Positions 45,601 to 54,140 of a stretch of DNA of 64,000 nt are shown here, one piece after another; within the stretch, counting starts at the first letter, position 1, and each line of letters begins with the position of its first letter. The DNA comes from Topomyia yanbarensis (Eukaryota > Arthropoda > Insecta > Diptera > Culicidae). The stretch spans positions 33,032,497 through 33,096,496 of the forward strand of contig NC_080670.1 of the NCBI RefSeq assembly GCF_030247195.1, read 5' to 3'. The position numbers were made by a program, and so were the translations under genes. The notes under the pieces are model-generated. The model did not search any database. It was not told where the DNA came from and was given only the letters and a program-made list of their open reading frames with translations.

Positions 45601-48600
45601 CAGATGCGATTGCGACGAAGAACTTCACGATACGGTGAAGCAGTTTTTTGCCATCGAAGAAGCAGGCGTGCGCCCGTCAAACATTCCAATGTCTAAGGAA
45701 GAACAACGAGCGCTAACTATCCTGGAAACTACAACCCGACGAGTAGAGAACCGTTTCGAAACGGGTTTGTTGTGGAAAGAAGACAATGTAGAATTCCCGA
45801 ACAGCTACACGATGGCGGTACGTCGTCTAGAATGTCTCGAACGCAGAATGGATCGCGATCCGCTGCTAAAAGAGAACCTCCATCGACAGATGTGCGAATA
45901 CGAGGCAAAGGGTTACGCGCACAGGGCTACGAAAGCGGAGATAGGTGCAGCGGACCCAAGAAGGGTATGGTACCTCCCGGTGGGAGCGGTAATAAACCCT
46001 AAGAAACCAGGAAAGGTCCGAGTAATTTGGGATGCAGCCGCCAAAGTCGATGGAGTCTCACTTAACAGCGCTCTTCTCAAAGGTCCGGATCAACTCTCGT
46101 CACTTCCAGCCGTGCTATTCCGCTTTCGACAGTATGGGGTGGCGGTCAGCTCGGATATTCAGGAAATGTTCCACCAAATCCGTATCCGAGAGGCAGATAA
46201 GAATTCCCAGCGCTTCTTGTGGCGCGCTTGTCCATCGGAGAAACCTACGATCTACTTGATGGATGTCGCTACCTTCGGGAGCACCTGTTCGCCAGCTTCG
46301 GCACAATTCGTCAAAAATCGGAACGCAGTACAGCACGCTGAACTGTTTCCTGAGGCATCGAAAGCGATCGTCCACGATCACTACGTTGACGATTACCTGT
46401 CGAGTTTCGGATCCGCAGAAGAGGCGACAAAGGTAGCAAACGACGTGCGATACATTCACGGCCAAGGAGGCTTCAAATTGCACAACTGGCGGTCAAATAG
46501 CAGCACGGTCCTCGAGCAACTGGGCGAAGTACCAGATGGAACTGAGAAGCAACTGAACCTGATCGACGGGTCGACAATCGAGAGAGTGCTCGGTATGCTT
46601 TGGAGCCCATCATCCGATGAACTGAGTTTCTCTACTCAAATGAGCGACGAGGTACAAACACTGATTCGCATGGCAACCCGACCGACGAAGAGGCAGATTC
46701 TACGTTGCGTCATGACGTTGTTTGATCCACTGGGGTTACTCTCGCCGTTTATCATCCACGGAAAGGTCTTGATCCAGGACCTGTGGCGCGAAGGTACGGA
46801 TTGGGACGAACAAGTAGGCGATTTAGTCTATGCGAAGTGGCAGAGGTGGATCGAGATGATCAACCATATCGCAGAGATCCGAATTCCCAGATGTTACTTC
46901 CCCAACGCCACGAGAAGGACCTACCTCAGGGCTGAAATGCATGTGTTTGTCGACGCAAGCGAAGTAGCTTATTCGTGCGTTATCTACTTACGCACCTTCA
47001 ACGAACACGGTAAACCACAGTGCAGCTTAGTAGCGGCAAAATCAAAGGTCGCCCCCCTGAAACCGTGGTCTATTCCCAGGCTGGAACTGCAGGCGTGTGT
47101 ACTGGGCGTACGGTGGTCAAAATTTGTCAAGGAAAACCTCGGCGTCCCAGTTTCCAAGACGGTTTTCTGGACCGATTCCAGAACGGCGCTATCCTGGATT
47201 AATGCCGACCCTCGAAACTATCGACAGTTCGTGTCCTGTAGAGTAGGTGAGATACTTGAGCATACTTCGGTAAGCGACTGGAGATGGGTGCCTTCCAAAT
47301 CCAATCCAGCGGACGAAGCAACGAAATGGGGTAGTGGACCGTACTTCAACCACGACAGCAAGTGGTTCCAAGGACCGCATTTCCTGAATCTCCTGGAAGC
47401 AGATTGGACCTGTCGCAAAGAACCGGTGATGGTTACCGTGGAAGAAATGCGTGTATCGACACTACATCACAGTTCGTTTGAACCAACGATCGATTTCGAC
47501 CGATTCTCTTCCTGGGACAGGTTGCAACGTGCGACCGCATACGTTCTCCGTTTTCTGCACAATGCATCGAAGAAACAGCCACGATATAGTGGACAGCTAC
47601 AACAGTCGGAACTGAAGGCTGCTGAAGAAGTCATCTTCAAGTTGGTGCAACGTGAACAATACCCGGACGAAGTTGCAGCGCTGTCAAACAAAGCGCCCAA
47701 TGAGACCGGTCAAGAAGTCATCGGGAAAAACAGTTGCATCTACCAAATGATGCCGAAGCTGGACGAGAAGGGTTTGCTACGTGAACAGGGTCGAATCGCG
47801 GCAGTTAAGAACGTCGCCTACAACGTGCGCCATCCCGTGATTCTACCGAGAAGGCATCGCGTCACGGAACTTCTGGTGCATCGATTCCACCGCAACTTTC
47901 GCCATGGCAATGCTGAAACGGTCGTTAACGAAGTTCGACAATTGTACGCTATCCCGAGGCTTCGATTGGTGGTCAAGAAAGTGGGCAGAGAATGCCCGTC
48001 CTGCAAAATACGGCGAACCAGACCAATGATCCCTCCAATGGCACCACTGCCATCTGCCCGCTTAGCCCATCACGAGCGAGCTTTCACCTACACAGGGGTG
48101 GATTATTTCGGACCATTGCTGGTGAAGTTGGGGCGATCCAATGTAAAGCGATGGGTCGCACTGTTCACCTGCCTAACGATTCGTGCCGTACACCTAGAAA
48201 TCGCCTACACACTATCAACAGAGTCCTGTATTTCGTGCGTCCGCCGATTCGTTGGACGGCGCGGGCCACCTGCCGAGTTTTTCAGCGACAACGGAACGAA
48301 TTTCCAAGGAGCCGATCGAGTACTGCAGCACCAGATAAGCCAGGGACTGTCCGCAACGTTTACCAGTGCAAACACGAAGTGGAACTTCATACCACCAGGA
48401 GCGCCACACATGGGCGGAGCGTGGGAACGCCTAGTACAGTCCGTTAAAGCTGCAATGAAAGAAGCGTATTCCGAGGGGAAGCTTGACGACGAGGGGTTGC
48501 AGACGTTGGTCGTGGAGGCTGAAAGTGTCGTGAACTCAAGGCCTCTGACGTATCTGCCATTGGAGAGCGAGGAGACCGAGGCCCTCACCCCGAACCACTT

Positions 48601-49105
48601 CCTGTTGTTAAGTTCGAATGGGATGAAGCAAATGAACGACGAAGATGAAGGACCGAGACAGTTCAGCGAATCAGTTCGGTGTCGAATCCTGGGGGATTCC
48701 TGGGAGCACATCCAGCATCAGCTAGATGTATTCTGGGGGCGCTGGTTGGTGGAATATCTGCCGGTGATCCGCCGACAACCGAAATGGTTCAGCGAGACAC
48801 CATCATTGAAACCAGGCGACCTGGTAATGGTCGCGGAGCCGACGAGACGGAGTGGCTGGGAGCGAGGGCGAATAGTTTGCCTGAAGAAGCATGCGGACGG
48901 CAGAAATCGACGAGCGGTCGTGAAGATAGGCGACAAGACTTGTATTCGACCGGTGACGCGGTTGGCTTTGCTCGACGTCAAGGAGAGTGGAGCTCCGGCG
49001 GACTCCGGACTACACCCGGGGGAGACTGTCAACGCAGAAACCGTCGAGCTGGCAACACTGCCTGACAAAGGCAACGCGTCCGCTTCAAAAGCAACACAAC
49101 AGTGA
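42671..49105 (+). CDS. BEL/Pao Gag-Pol polyprotein (2144 aa)
   Basis: Single open frame from the first ATG after the LTR. Domains by residue: C4HC3 PHD finger 20-63 (CVAC, CDRC, HYTC, WVCGDC); coiled coil about 92-130; Gag core about 487-657 (LPRFSGDPADWPIF, DUF1759-like); CCHC knuckle 708-724 (CAHCSKTGHRVREC) and a second Cys/His cluster 742-771; aspartic protease about 819 (FLDEGSD where DSGS is usual); reverse transcriptase about 1040-1330 with SSDIQEMFHQ and the YVDD box near 1240; RNase H about 1425-1555 (FVDAS, ELQAC, WTDS); integrase zinc domain 1736-1783 (H-x3-H, CPSC) and DDE core from 1806 (GVDYFGPL, FSDNGTNFQG, GGAWERLV); DUF5641-type C-terminus 2034-2105. The replication enzymes are all in one frame, so Gag and Pol must be separated by the protease. 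The last 26 codons lie inside the 3' LTR. All catalytic motifs I can see are present. Confidence 0.96.
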   Translation: MAEQTPIGDTTELEQEESNCVACQRLDSADNMVQCDRCDGWRHYTCAGVDASVMNRSWVCGDCTSMQEDAISLKSGSSRASAASALSVCMSQLVERQQLERKRAEIELQRRHLDEQQKLIDKVLEGEENGSHRSGVSARSATNEAASPTSSKRLSTPLPPGAPLASSVRRSVPAPGTPRSVAPPMVTIPLAVLKPSASQSPQGTKSEDALLELRNRVEQCERRAKPTHEQLSALQAQLELCRNLLEGFQSSAEMCERVGQPEASSTVTEQLPKPAASQPRMEKQTGATPKAGRTLATVPEDERIRSKNGSEAEAVGGIDPMNRRWPVREPVSHTSLAAVSQTIAATESNPSYMEPPGKRQALSNYSINANEYTSQYCPTTNMYEISREQSRNFAHPGNSKIPPEVPREQQQVFHARPGVTQILTLPKSQYKNKTDERMRDSPTYPVEFNKFPLPPRLSENVYQDQVIPPRAPGCPTQQQLAARQSLAKELPRFSGDPADWPIFISSYRYTTEACGFSDGENMLRLQRCLSGSALETVRSRLVLPAAVPQVIETLRMRFGRPELLINALLRKVRDIPAPRSDRLEGLIDFGMAVQALCDHIEAANERAHLSNPSLLQELVAKLPADQRMMWAGYKRSFQVVDLKTFGDYMTSVVQDASSVVTFEPESRRNNPRDRPKNKAFVNTHAMEGAVSSVRSINVPTGAAKQFDCAHCSKTGHRVRECIAFKALHVDDRWRRVRALGLCQNCLFSHGRRACRIRSSCDIEGCQFRHHPLLHSLRGPPKAPASNALVAENHTHRLLTSSTLFRIIPVILHGSDVSIDTFAFLDEGSDLTLMEHDLAVSLGLKGSPQPLCLRWTGNTSRMEKESQRITFEIAGEGQQKRHKIVNARTVQCLNLPSQSFQVEEAATKHAHLRGIPVSSYHNAKPKILIGIDNLRLALPLKVREGDGTGPIAARTRLGWCVYGPRESGDTEAYNFHVSRCDCDEELHDTVKQFFAIEEAGVRPSNIPMSKEEQRALTILETTTRRVENRFETGLLWKEDNVEFPNSYTMAVRRLECLERRMDRDPLLKENLHRQMCEYEAKGYAHRATKAEIGAADPRRVWYLPVGAVINPKKPGKVRVIWDAAAKVDGVSLNSALLKGPDQLSSLPAVLFRFRQYGVAVSSDIQEMFHQIRIREADKNSQRFLWRACPSEKPTIYLMDVATFGSTCSPASAQFVKNRNAVQHAELFPEASKAIVHDHYVDDYLSSFGSAEEATKVANDVRYIHGQGGFKLHNWRSNSSTVLEQLGEVPDGTEKQLNLIDGSTIERVLGMLWSPSSDELSFSTQMSDEVQTLIRMATRPTKRQILRCVMTLFDPLGLLSPFIIHGKVLIQDLWREGTDWDEQVGDLVYAKWQRWIEMINHIAEIRIPRCYFPNATRRTYLRAEMHVFVDASEVAYSCVIYLRTFNEHGKPQCSLVAAKSKVAPLKPWSIPRLELQACVLGVRWSKFVKENLGVPVSKTVFWTDSRTALSWINADPRNYRQFVSCRVGEILEHTSVSDWRWVPSKSNPADEATKWGSGPYFNHDSKWFQGPHFLNLLEADWTCRKEPVMVTVEEMRVSTLHHSSFEPTIDFDRFSSWDRLQRATAYVLRFLHNASKKQPRYSGQLQQSELKAAEEVIFKLVQREQYPDEVAALSNKAPNETGQEVIGKNSCIYQMMPKLDEKGLLREQGRIAAVKNVAYNVRHPVILPRRHRVTELLVHRFHRNFRHGNAETVVNEVRQLYAIPRLRLVVKKVGRECPSCKIRRTRPMIPPMAPLPSARLAHHERAFTYTGVDYFGPLLVKLGRSNVKRWVALFTCLTIRAVHLEIAYTLSTESCISCVRRFVGRRGPPAEFFSDNGTNFQGADRVLQHQISQGLSATFTSANTKWNFIPPGAPHMGGAWERLVQSVKAAMKEAYSEGKLDDEGLQTLVVEAESVVNSRPLTYLPLESEETEALTPNHFLLLSSNGMKQMNDEDEGPRQFSESVRCRILGDSWEHIQHQLDVFWGRWLVEYLPVIRRQPKWFSETPSLKPGDLVMVAEPTRRSGWERGRIVCLKKHADGRNRRAVVKIGDKTCIRPVTRLALLDVKESGAPADSGLHPGETVNAETVELATLPDKGNASASKATQQ
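49015..49026 (+). promoter_or_regulatory. probable polypurine tract
   Basis: CGGGGGAGA directly before the 3' LTR is the only purine run at the place where plus-strand DNA synthesis must be primed. It lies inside the coding frame (HPGET). Confidence 0.5.
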
Positions 49106-49551
49106 AGCGCCGCGTCAGTGGGTGACAGACGTCATTTGATGACAGTGGAGATACGTCACCGAACTGTCAACGGCAAGACCGCGTGTTCTCGTAATCGGTC
49201 TATTCCACATTAGCCGTGAACGAGAACAGGACTGAACTAGCAAAGTGCTGAAAATTAAACAAATTGAAAATTTTAGTATTAAAGTGAAGAAAAGTAAAGA
49301 TAGTAAAGAGTGAAAGCGAGGTTAGGAGTAAAGTATAGAATTAGATAGAAGTGAGTTAACTGTGCTAGAAGGAAACTCGCGGACGAAGCTAACCGCTATC
49401 TAGGGCGGAGAAAAGGAATAGCCCACCAAATTGTAAGGTACATTTACAATATAAATACGCTCACTAATTCCGAATTATAATTACAGTTGAAGCTAATTAA
49501 AATCATTACGCTGTCAAAACGGCCTTTTTCCTTCGCCCTACAACCTCGACA
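49027..49551 (+). repeat. 3' LTR of the BEL/Pao element
   Basis: 525 bp with the same sequence as 42,125-42,649 by eye. The Gag-Pol stop codon (49,103-49,105) lies about 75 bases inside it. Confidence 0.95.
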
Positions 49552-49556
49552 ACTGG
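49552..49556. other. target-site duplication, right (ACTGG)
   Basis: Matches 42,120-42,124 exactly. The interrupted endonuclease frame resumes in phase across the two copies. Confidence 0.93.
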
Positions 49557-50370
49557 TATTAACCGCTACTAATACGCCGCCTCCGGTGGATTTTCGGCTA
49601 TTGCTAGGGCTCCGGTCGCAACGCAACACTTCGTATCCAGTACCGAACACCAGACTGGAAAGCGTGTCATCGTTCAACCACGTTTCGACGAAGACAATGA
49701 TGTCAAAATTCTTATCGGATATTGCAAGGCGGTATTGCTCGACGATTGAGTTGATACCACCAACATTTTGGTAGTATAACAGCAGCTTATCCCATCGTTG
49801 ACCAAGGCTGGAAATCGAAGAGCTTTGAGGCAAGGAAGAGCTCACAGATGCATTGTACTTGCCTGAGGTAGGTTTACGGAAGACCCCTCGTCCCAACTCC
49901 ACCACAGGACCGGGATGGCTGCTGGTCGCTGGCAGGAATGGCTCGACTGTGATGGGGGGACTAAGGGCTTCCTCACGACTGGCGGCAAGTGTGCGTCCCG
50001 GTGACCGAAGAGACGAGATGACGTAGGATGTATGCAACAAAGCTGGACTAGGTACCTCACGTAAACAGCAGCGGTTCGCTGGCAGGAGGAGCGGCATCTG
50101 GTGCTTATACGACACAATTAACGGAGAACTGGAATCGGGGAACATTTCAGCGCTTGAATTATTCTGAATGGATGGGTACTTGCCGCAGTAGGAAGTTTGG
50201 AAGACCCTTTCTCCACTCCCGCACACAGGACCGGGACGACTGGTGAACGTTGGCTGCAGTAGCTGGACTGTGGCGGGGGGATCGAGGGCTTCCATAATAC
50301 AAGCTGCGGTGCATCCCGGTATCCCATTAACGAAATCTATCCTGCTTTGGCTGGTCGAAATTGAATTCAC
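49557..50370 (-). pseudogene. CR1-like ORF2, N-terminal part and endonuclease start
   Basis: The minus-strand frame overlaps the end of ORF1 by about 40 bases, which suggests coupled translation. A proline/serine-rich leader of about 190 residues with duplicated motifs (FTSRPGPVCGSGERVF, TSSHPGPVVELGRGVF) comes first. Then the endonuclease begins: LLLYYQNVGGINS with the catalytic Asn, and DIIVFVETWLND with the catalytic Glu. The frame is cut at 49,556 by the 3' LTR; the remaining half lies at 41,480-42,124. No ATG marks the first residue of the open frame; an in-frame ATG is at 50,295. Confidence 0.85.
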
Positions 50371-51085
50371 GAACGAATACTCCAGTGGGCCAAGTGGACG
50401 CTTTGAGTGCAGTATCCTTCAGCTCACTCGGAAGCTCAACTCGGAACGAGACGAAATTGAGTTTTGTGAGATCCGTGTCTTTTTTTACCAACAAAATTGC
50501 TTTGGGTGTGTCGCTTATACCGAGGCATTCTTGGGTCATAGCAACAATCTCCTCCACTGTATGGCTCGGGTCGAGGCGACTCAGATAGACCCAGAACTGA
50601 TCGCGTTCATCAGAAACTGTTCTGATTTCTCGCTGAATGGCTCTAGTACCACAGACACCGGCTGCAGTGGCGCGAATTTTTGCATCATTCTCACGACTTC
50701 GTTTTGGAGTGGGCAGGTCCCCCGGAAGTCGCTTCACAAACAGCCCCCTTTGATTTGAAGAGCCAGAATTAGCCGGAAAGTGAGTCTCAATGCGGCTCGA
50801 GAGATTTGAGACGACCGCGTTTAGATTGTCTACTGCCTCACATAACTTGTTTGTGTCCACGATAGGAGCAGCGGAATCGGGTTGCTGCACCCATGTGTTG
50901 AAACAGCAAACACAATCGTCACACAGCCAGTACAGATTCTTATTGAAGCTAGACATTAAGTCTAGTGCAGATCGCTGCATACCAGGAATACAAGTGCGGT
51001 GGAAAACCGATCCGCAGCGGCCTCGGCATGCAATTCTCTCAATCCCATTAACGGGAGAATCGCATGACTTGCAACTCATACTCAT
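50327..51085 (-). CDS. CR1-like ORF1 protein with PHD finger
   Basis: The open frame encodes 252 residues from an ATG at 51,085. The first 60 residues form a C4HC3 PHD-type zinc finger: CKSC, then CRGRC, FHRTC, and WLCDDC. A short coiled-coil-like stretch follows (LCEAVDNLNAVVSNLSSRIE, about residues 80-100), then a basic segment (TPKRSRENDAKIR). The C-terminal half resembles the RNA-binding fold of many LINE ORF1 proteins (FWVYLSRLDPSHTVEEIVAM to GVFVREF). Such proteins are thought to act as nucleic-acid chaperones in the retrotransposition particle. No stop or frameshift is present, although ORF2 of this copy is broken. The frame is open for four further codons upstream of the ATG. Confidence 0.8.
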   Translation of the reverse strand: MSMSCKSCDSPVNGIERIACRGRCGSVFHRTCIPGMQRSALDLMSSFNKNLYWLCDDCVCCFNTWVQQPDSAAPIVDTNKLCEAVDNLNAVVSNLSSRIETHFPANSGSSNQRGLFVKRLPGDLPTPKRSRENDAKIRATAAGVCGTRAIQREIRTVSDERDQFWVYLSRLDPSHTVEEIVAMTQECLGISDTPKAILLVKKDTDLTKLNFVSFRVELPSELKDTALKASTWPTGVFVREFNFDQPKQDRFR

Positions 51086-51450
51086 GGTTGCTTTCAACCC
51101 GCCCTATGACCAGCTTTTTCGATCTCGTCTCGCTATGCGCCAAATTGGAATGTGGGGAACACTTTCCGCTGTTCACGTGCAGGTGGCGAAATGAGCGCGT
51201 ATTTTTGTGGGGAATTACACACTAGTCACGGGAATGTAAACAATGTCGCAAATTGAGCAAAATTATTGCACAAAATACTCCATTCCTTGCGACAATTTTG
51301 AAAAACAAACACAACACCGTCCAGGAGATAACTTCGGGGAGCAATTATCTTCGATTTCAACGGAAGTAAGATAAGTATTTCACACAATTAAAAACACTTT
51401 TAGGCACAGAAGACTGACAAGTGCAGTACGTCAGTGAACCAAACAATACA

Positions 51451-51713
51451 AACTGTAAACTATTCAGCTAATCCCAATCGTTATTTCGCAAAAAAAAAGT
51501 TCCTGGGAATCGACTGAATCAGTACTCCCTTCGCAGTTTAGCCCCATGCAAAACTAACTCAAAGATCACTTCGTTAAAATTTTAATAACTTATCTTACCA
51601 AAGCTGGATTTATTCGGAGTCTTTGACAAGGTTGTAGGCAATAAAGTTATCTTTATTGGTTTCACTTGTGATAAACTAATACATAGAGTACCACCTAGCG
51701 ATGAAAATGCGAG
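51451..51713. other. unassigned DNA
   Basis: Contains phrases (TCTTTATTGGTTTCACTTGTG, TACCACCTAGCGATGA) similar in style to 7,760-7,870, probably an undefined repeat. Confidence 0.35.
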
Positions 51714-51908
51714 CTAGTGATTTTTCTTAATGTAAGTTATTGAAAAATCAATTACAAGAACGGGTTCTCCGGTGCCGATACGCTCGGCGTCAATACCCTT
51801 TCTCAGCAAACGATGCACTCGGCTGTCAGAAAAGTGGAGACCGACACGAACTGAGCAGAGGATTTCGCAGTTTCCCTTCACCTTTCCTCCTTGACCGCGT
51901 CCAAACAT
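51714..51908 (-). pseudogene. histone H2A pseudogene (N-terminal part)
   Basis: From an ATG at 51,908 the minus strand reads [20 protein letters not shown], then [30 protein letters not shown]. This follows the histone H2A N-terminal tail and first helix (usual forms: [42 protein letters not shown]). About 50 residues align with a dozen substitutions, including acidic or bulky changes in the tail. After GEPVL the similarity stops and a TAA follows 14 codons later, so the histone-fold L1 onwards is missing. A real H2A is about 125 residues. There is no poly(A) tail or target duplication that I can see, so I cannot tell a retrocopy from a broken gene-cluster fragment. Confidence 0.8.
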
Positions 51909-52289
51909 AGCGAGCGTATGTGTGCTGTAGCTAGTATGAGTGTAACACACAAATGTTATCTCACTCGCATACGACCTCCGATTTTGCACTCGGTTCAGTT
52001 TACGTTCGAAGACAAATGGGGCTGGCCATCGAAATAAATTAGTTCACTTCCATTGTCAAAGAGGTGGAGATTTTAACGAAAATTGTTCAAGATTTGCGGC
52101 TAGGTGCATGAAAGTTGCGGGAACCAAACAAAAAGGAGTTTCAGTCAGATAATTAAAAATCAGATTTTTCCGCGTGCGTGTGTATTTTTATAGTAAGGTT
52201 TAATAAGCTTCAAAAACCACCTCTTTCTTATGCACCATCTCGGAGCCCCACTTGAACCATGAAATGGCTCGACCTTTAAGCCTTTTAGC
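51909..52289. other. unassigned DNA upstream of the H2A pseudogene
   Basis: No defined motif beyond scattered AT-rich sequence. It could hold remnants of a histone promoter, but I see no convincing TATA box in position. Confidence 0.35.
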
Positions 52290-52405
52290 TATCGACTCTT
52301 CTCCTGCTCTTGTCTCCATCTATTACGTCGCCATTTAGCTCTCGTTCCAGAGAGCGGTTTAGATGCTGATTCCATGAGCTATTTAGCTTTTGTTTCCGTG
52401 AGTTA
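52290..52405 (-). repeat. relic of the R1-like repeat block
   Basis: CGCCATTTAGCTCTCGTTCC and ATGAGCTATTTAGCTTTTGT repeat the ATTTAGCTC units seen at 33,850-33,950. Confidence 0.5.
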
Positions 52406-52917
52406 TTCAGCAAATGTCTCTGCATTTTATTTGACAAATTGCTGATCTGGTTATGCATGGACCTCTCAAACTGACTTATCTCGTTTTGCTCAACCTTTCG
52501 ACAACCGTGCACACTTAAATTCTATTACCTACTAGTAGGAATAATTTTAATCTGCTGTTCTTGTTTCGCTGACGGAAAACAAGGGAGAGGGAATGATTTT
52601 TTTACTCAAAATTAATTGTGTGTAGTTTAGTCCTCTTTGGGGAATATTTAATTATTTGTGGATAAAACGGCTTCTGTATCTTTCGTTGTTAGTTGAAATA
52701 GGATGCACAGATTTCAGAGTACCTACTGCTAAGTAACGCAAGCTCTCCGTGTGATATTTTAGTGACGAATTGTTCAGAAGTTTCAAGTACCTTTTTCCAT
52801 ATTTCCATGATCCCAAAATAAAAACCTCAATTTGAATGACTCCGTTTATTTTTATCCCACCATTAAATTAAAACACCAAAAGACACCTCGACAATCATAA
52901 ATCATCATTATTTTCAG
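52406..52917. other. unassigned DNA ending in a splice-acceptor-like site
   Basis: The last bases, ATCATCATTATTTTCAG, form a good 3' splice site. Otherwise nothing recognised. Confidence 0.4.
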
Positions 52918-53102
52918 CACATGTGGCAAAAAGAAGCAGCATGAAGGGGCGCCCAAAATTCGCAACGCCCCACCTGCATGGCCGAAGAGGGCGTGGGTGT
53001 CACCGGGCCGAGGTTTTACGCGATATCGCTTGGCTCTTAACCCGCTTATGGATGGCACCGCCGCGGGAGCCCACAATCGTGTGGTTTTCCGCATGGGTTT
53101 CG
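52918..53102 (+). CDS. candidate internal exon with consensus splice sites
   Basis: This 185-bp stretch is bounded by TTATTTTCAG on the left and GTGAGTAC on the right, both close to consensus. It is clearly richer in G and C than its surroundings. Two plus-strand frames are open through it. One, from CGKKKQHEGAPK to VVFRMGFG, stays open past the donor to a stop at 53,183. I recognise no domain. A host exon is the simplest reading, but a partner exon has not been found, and a GC-rich element fragment is possible. Confidence 0.3.
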
Positions 53103-53185
53103 GTGAGTACGCGACGGGCTCAAGATTTATCGGTCATTACCGCGATGGGTCCTCTCATCGAACCCAAGCGTATGTAGAAGGGTGA

Positions 53186-54140
53186 TGGAAGAGGGGAAAG
53201 GTAATAAGCTCGGCTGCTCACCCCACAGATAAAAATATATGAGTTTGCCAAAACTGAGCGGTCACAATTCACGTCACAGCGTACGGTTAGGGTAATGAGA
53301 GCTAGACAGTTTCGCTGTAAAAATGGAAATATTGCCTACTAATGGCAATAAAGAGGGCTTGTTAATAAATTTTAACATTACTCCGACGACCGGGCTGAGT
53401 GGCCATTTGAATATGCCTTCTAACGGCTGTTAATCAATCACACCGAACCCGAGCGAAACATTTTTGAAAAGTGCCGTTTTTTTCGAACAAGAATGCGTCG
53501 AGAGCAAGGTGCGAAAGATTCGATCGTAAAATTGTTATTGCTTTCCACCGAAATGGAGCTGTTAACCTTCAGTGCCCATTAAACTGCAATCGACCTTGTA
53601 AAAGGTACATCTGAATGTGTTAATTTTGTTCGTTCCGAAGATGGATGGGTTTAGTTGTTGCTGTTGTGTGTCCGAGCTATCACTGGCAGAGCTTCTTACT
53701 CCCATAACATTTTCACCGGAAGTCTGTAAACACTGGCAGCCATCGTCGTAAATCTGTCCCACCAGCAAGGATTGCAACATCCCTTCCAGACGCGCACTAA
53801 TCACCACCGTTCGAAGCGTCAGGCATGGAATATTACCAGCTCCCGGAGCTGGGGGGTCTATCTGGATCGAATACATCTTATCGGTCATTTGGTCGGCAAG
53901 GGGGGGAGGTGTAGCAGACGCGGGAACAGACAAGTTTCCGTTCAACATGGTTTGGGCGTGTATTTGTGTCTGTGTGTGTGCTGCATCTTTCCGCACGGTG
54001 GCATCATGGGCGATGACCTGGAGGACGCTCATGACAGTAATGCAGCATATTGCCAATCTGCATCGAACATGGTACAAAGTGATACTACACCGGCGGGTAT
54101 TTAATGCGGTAGCATAGATTCGCCACAAATCAATCATTCA
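53186..54140. other. unassigned DNA with one long minus-strand frame
   Basis: The frame at 53,562-54,137 (minus, 191 codons) contains SIQIDPPAPGAGNIPCLTLR and a short Gln run, but no domain I can name. I do not support it as a gene. Confidence 0.35.

Larger units (their letters stand above)
42125..49551 (+). mobile_element. full-length BEL/Pao LTR retrotransposon
   Basis: The element is 7,427 bp with 525-bp LTRs that start TGTCAACGC and end CCTCGACA, a 5-bp target duplication, and one long Gag-Pol frame with all expected domains. I find no difference between the two LTRs by eye. The order protease, RT, RNase H, integrase and the type of zinc-knuckle region place it in BEL/Pao. It lies inside the endonuclease of a CR1-like element on the opposite strand. 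No env-like frame follows pol. Identity of LTRs, intact frame and clean duplication together indicate recent insertion. Confidence 0.96.
40597..51450 (-). mobile_element. CR1-like non-LTR retrotransposon, RT-deleted and split by BEL
   Basis: On the minus strand, from right to left: a 5' region (about 51,450-51,086), ORF1 with a PHD finger (51,085-50,327), the ORF2 endonuclease start (50,370-49,557), then the BEL insertion, the rest of the endonuclease (42,124-41,480), and directly the end of the reverse transcriptase (41,484-40,741). The 3' end is at an (AAAC)n run (40,597-40,617, seen as TTTG repeats). PHD fingers in ORF1 are known for CR1-like elements. Most of the RT is deleted, so this copy was already defective. 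The 5' limit is approximate. Confidence 0.8.

Noticed and set aside
48205..48711. Long minus-strand frames within 42.7-49.1 kb
   Set aside because: Antisense shadows of the Gag-Pol frame.
42125..49551. Endogenous retrovirus with envelope
   Set aside because: No env-like frame after pol; the element is a plain BEL/Pao retrotransposon.
53562..54137. 191-codon minus-strand frame as a gene
   Set aside because: Longer than average but no recognisable domain; the opposite strand is also open over much of it. Left as unassigned.
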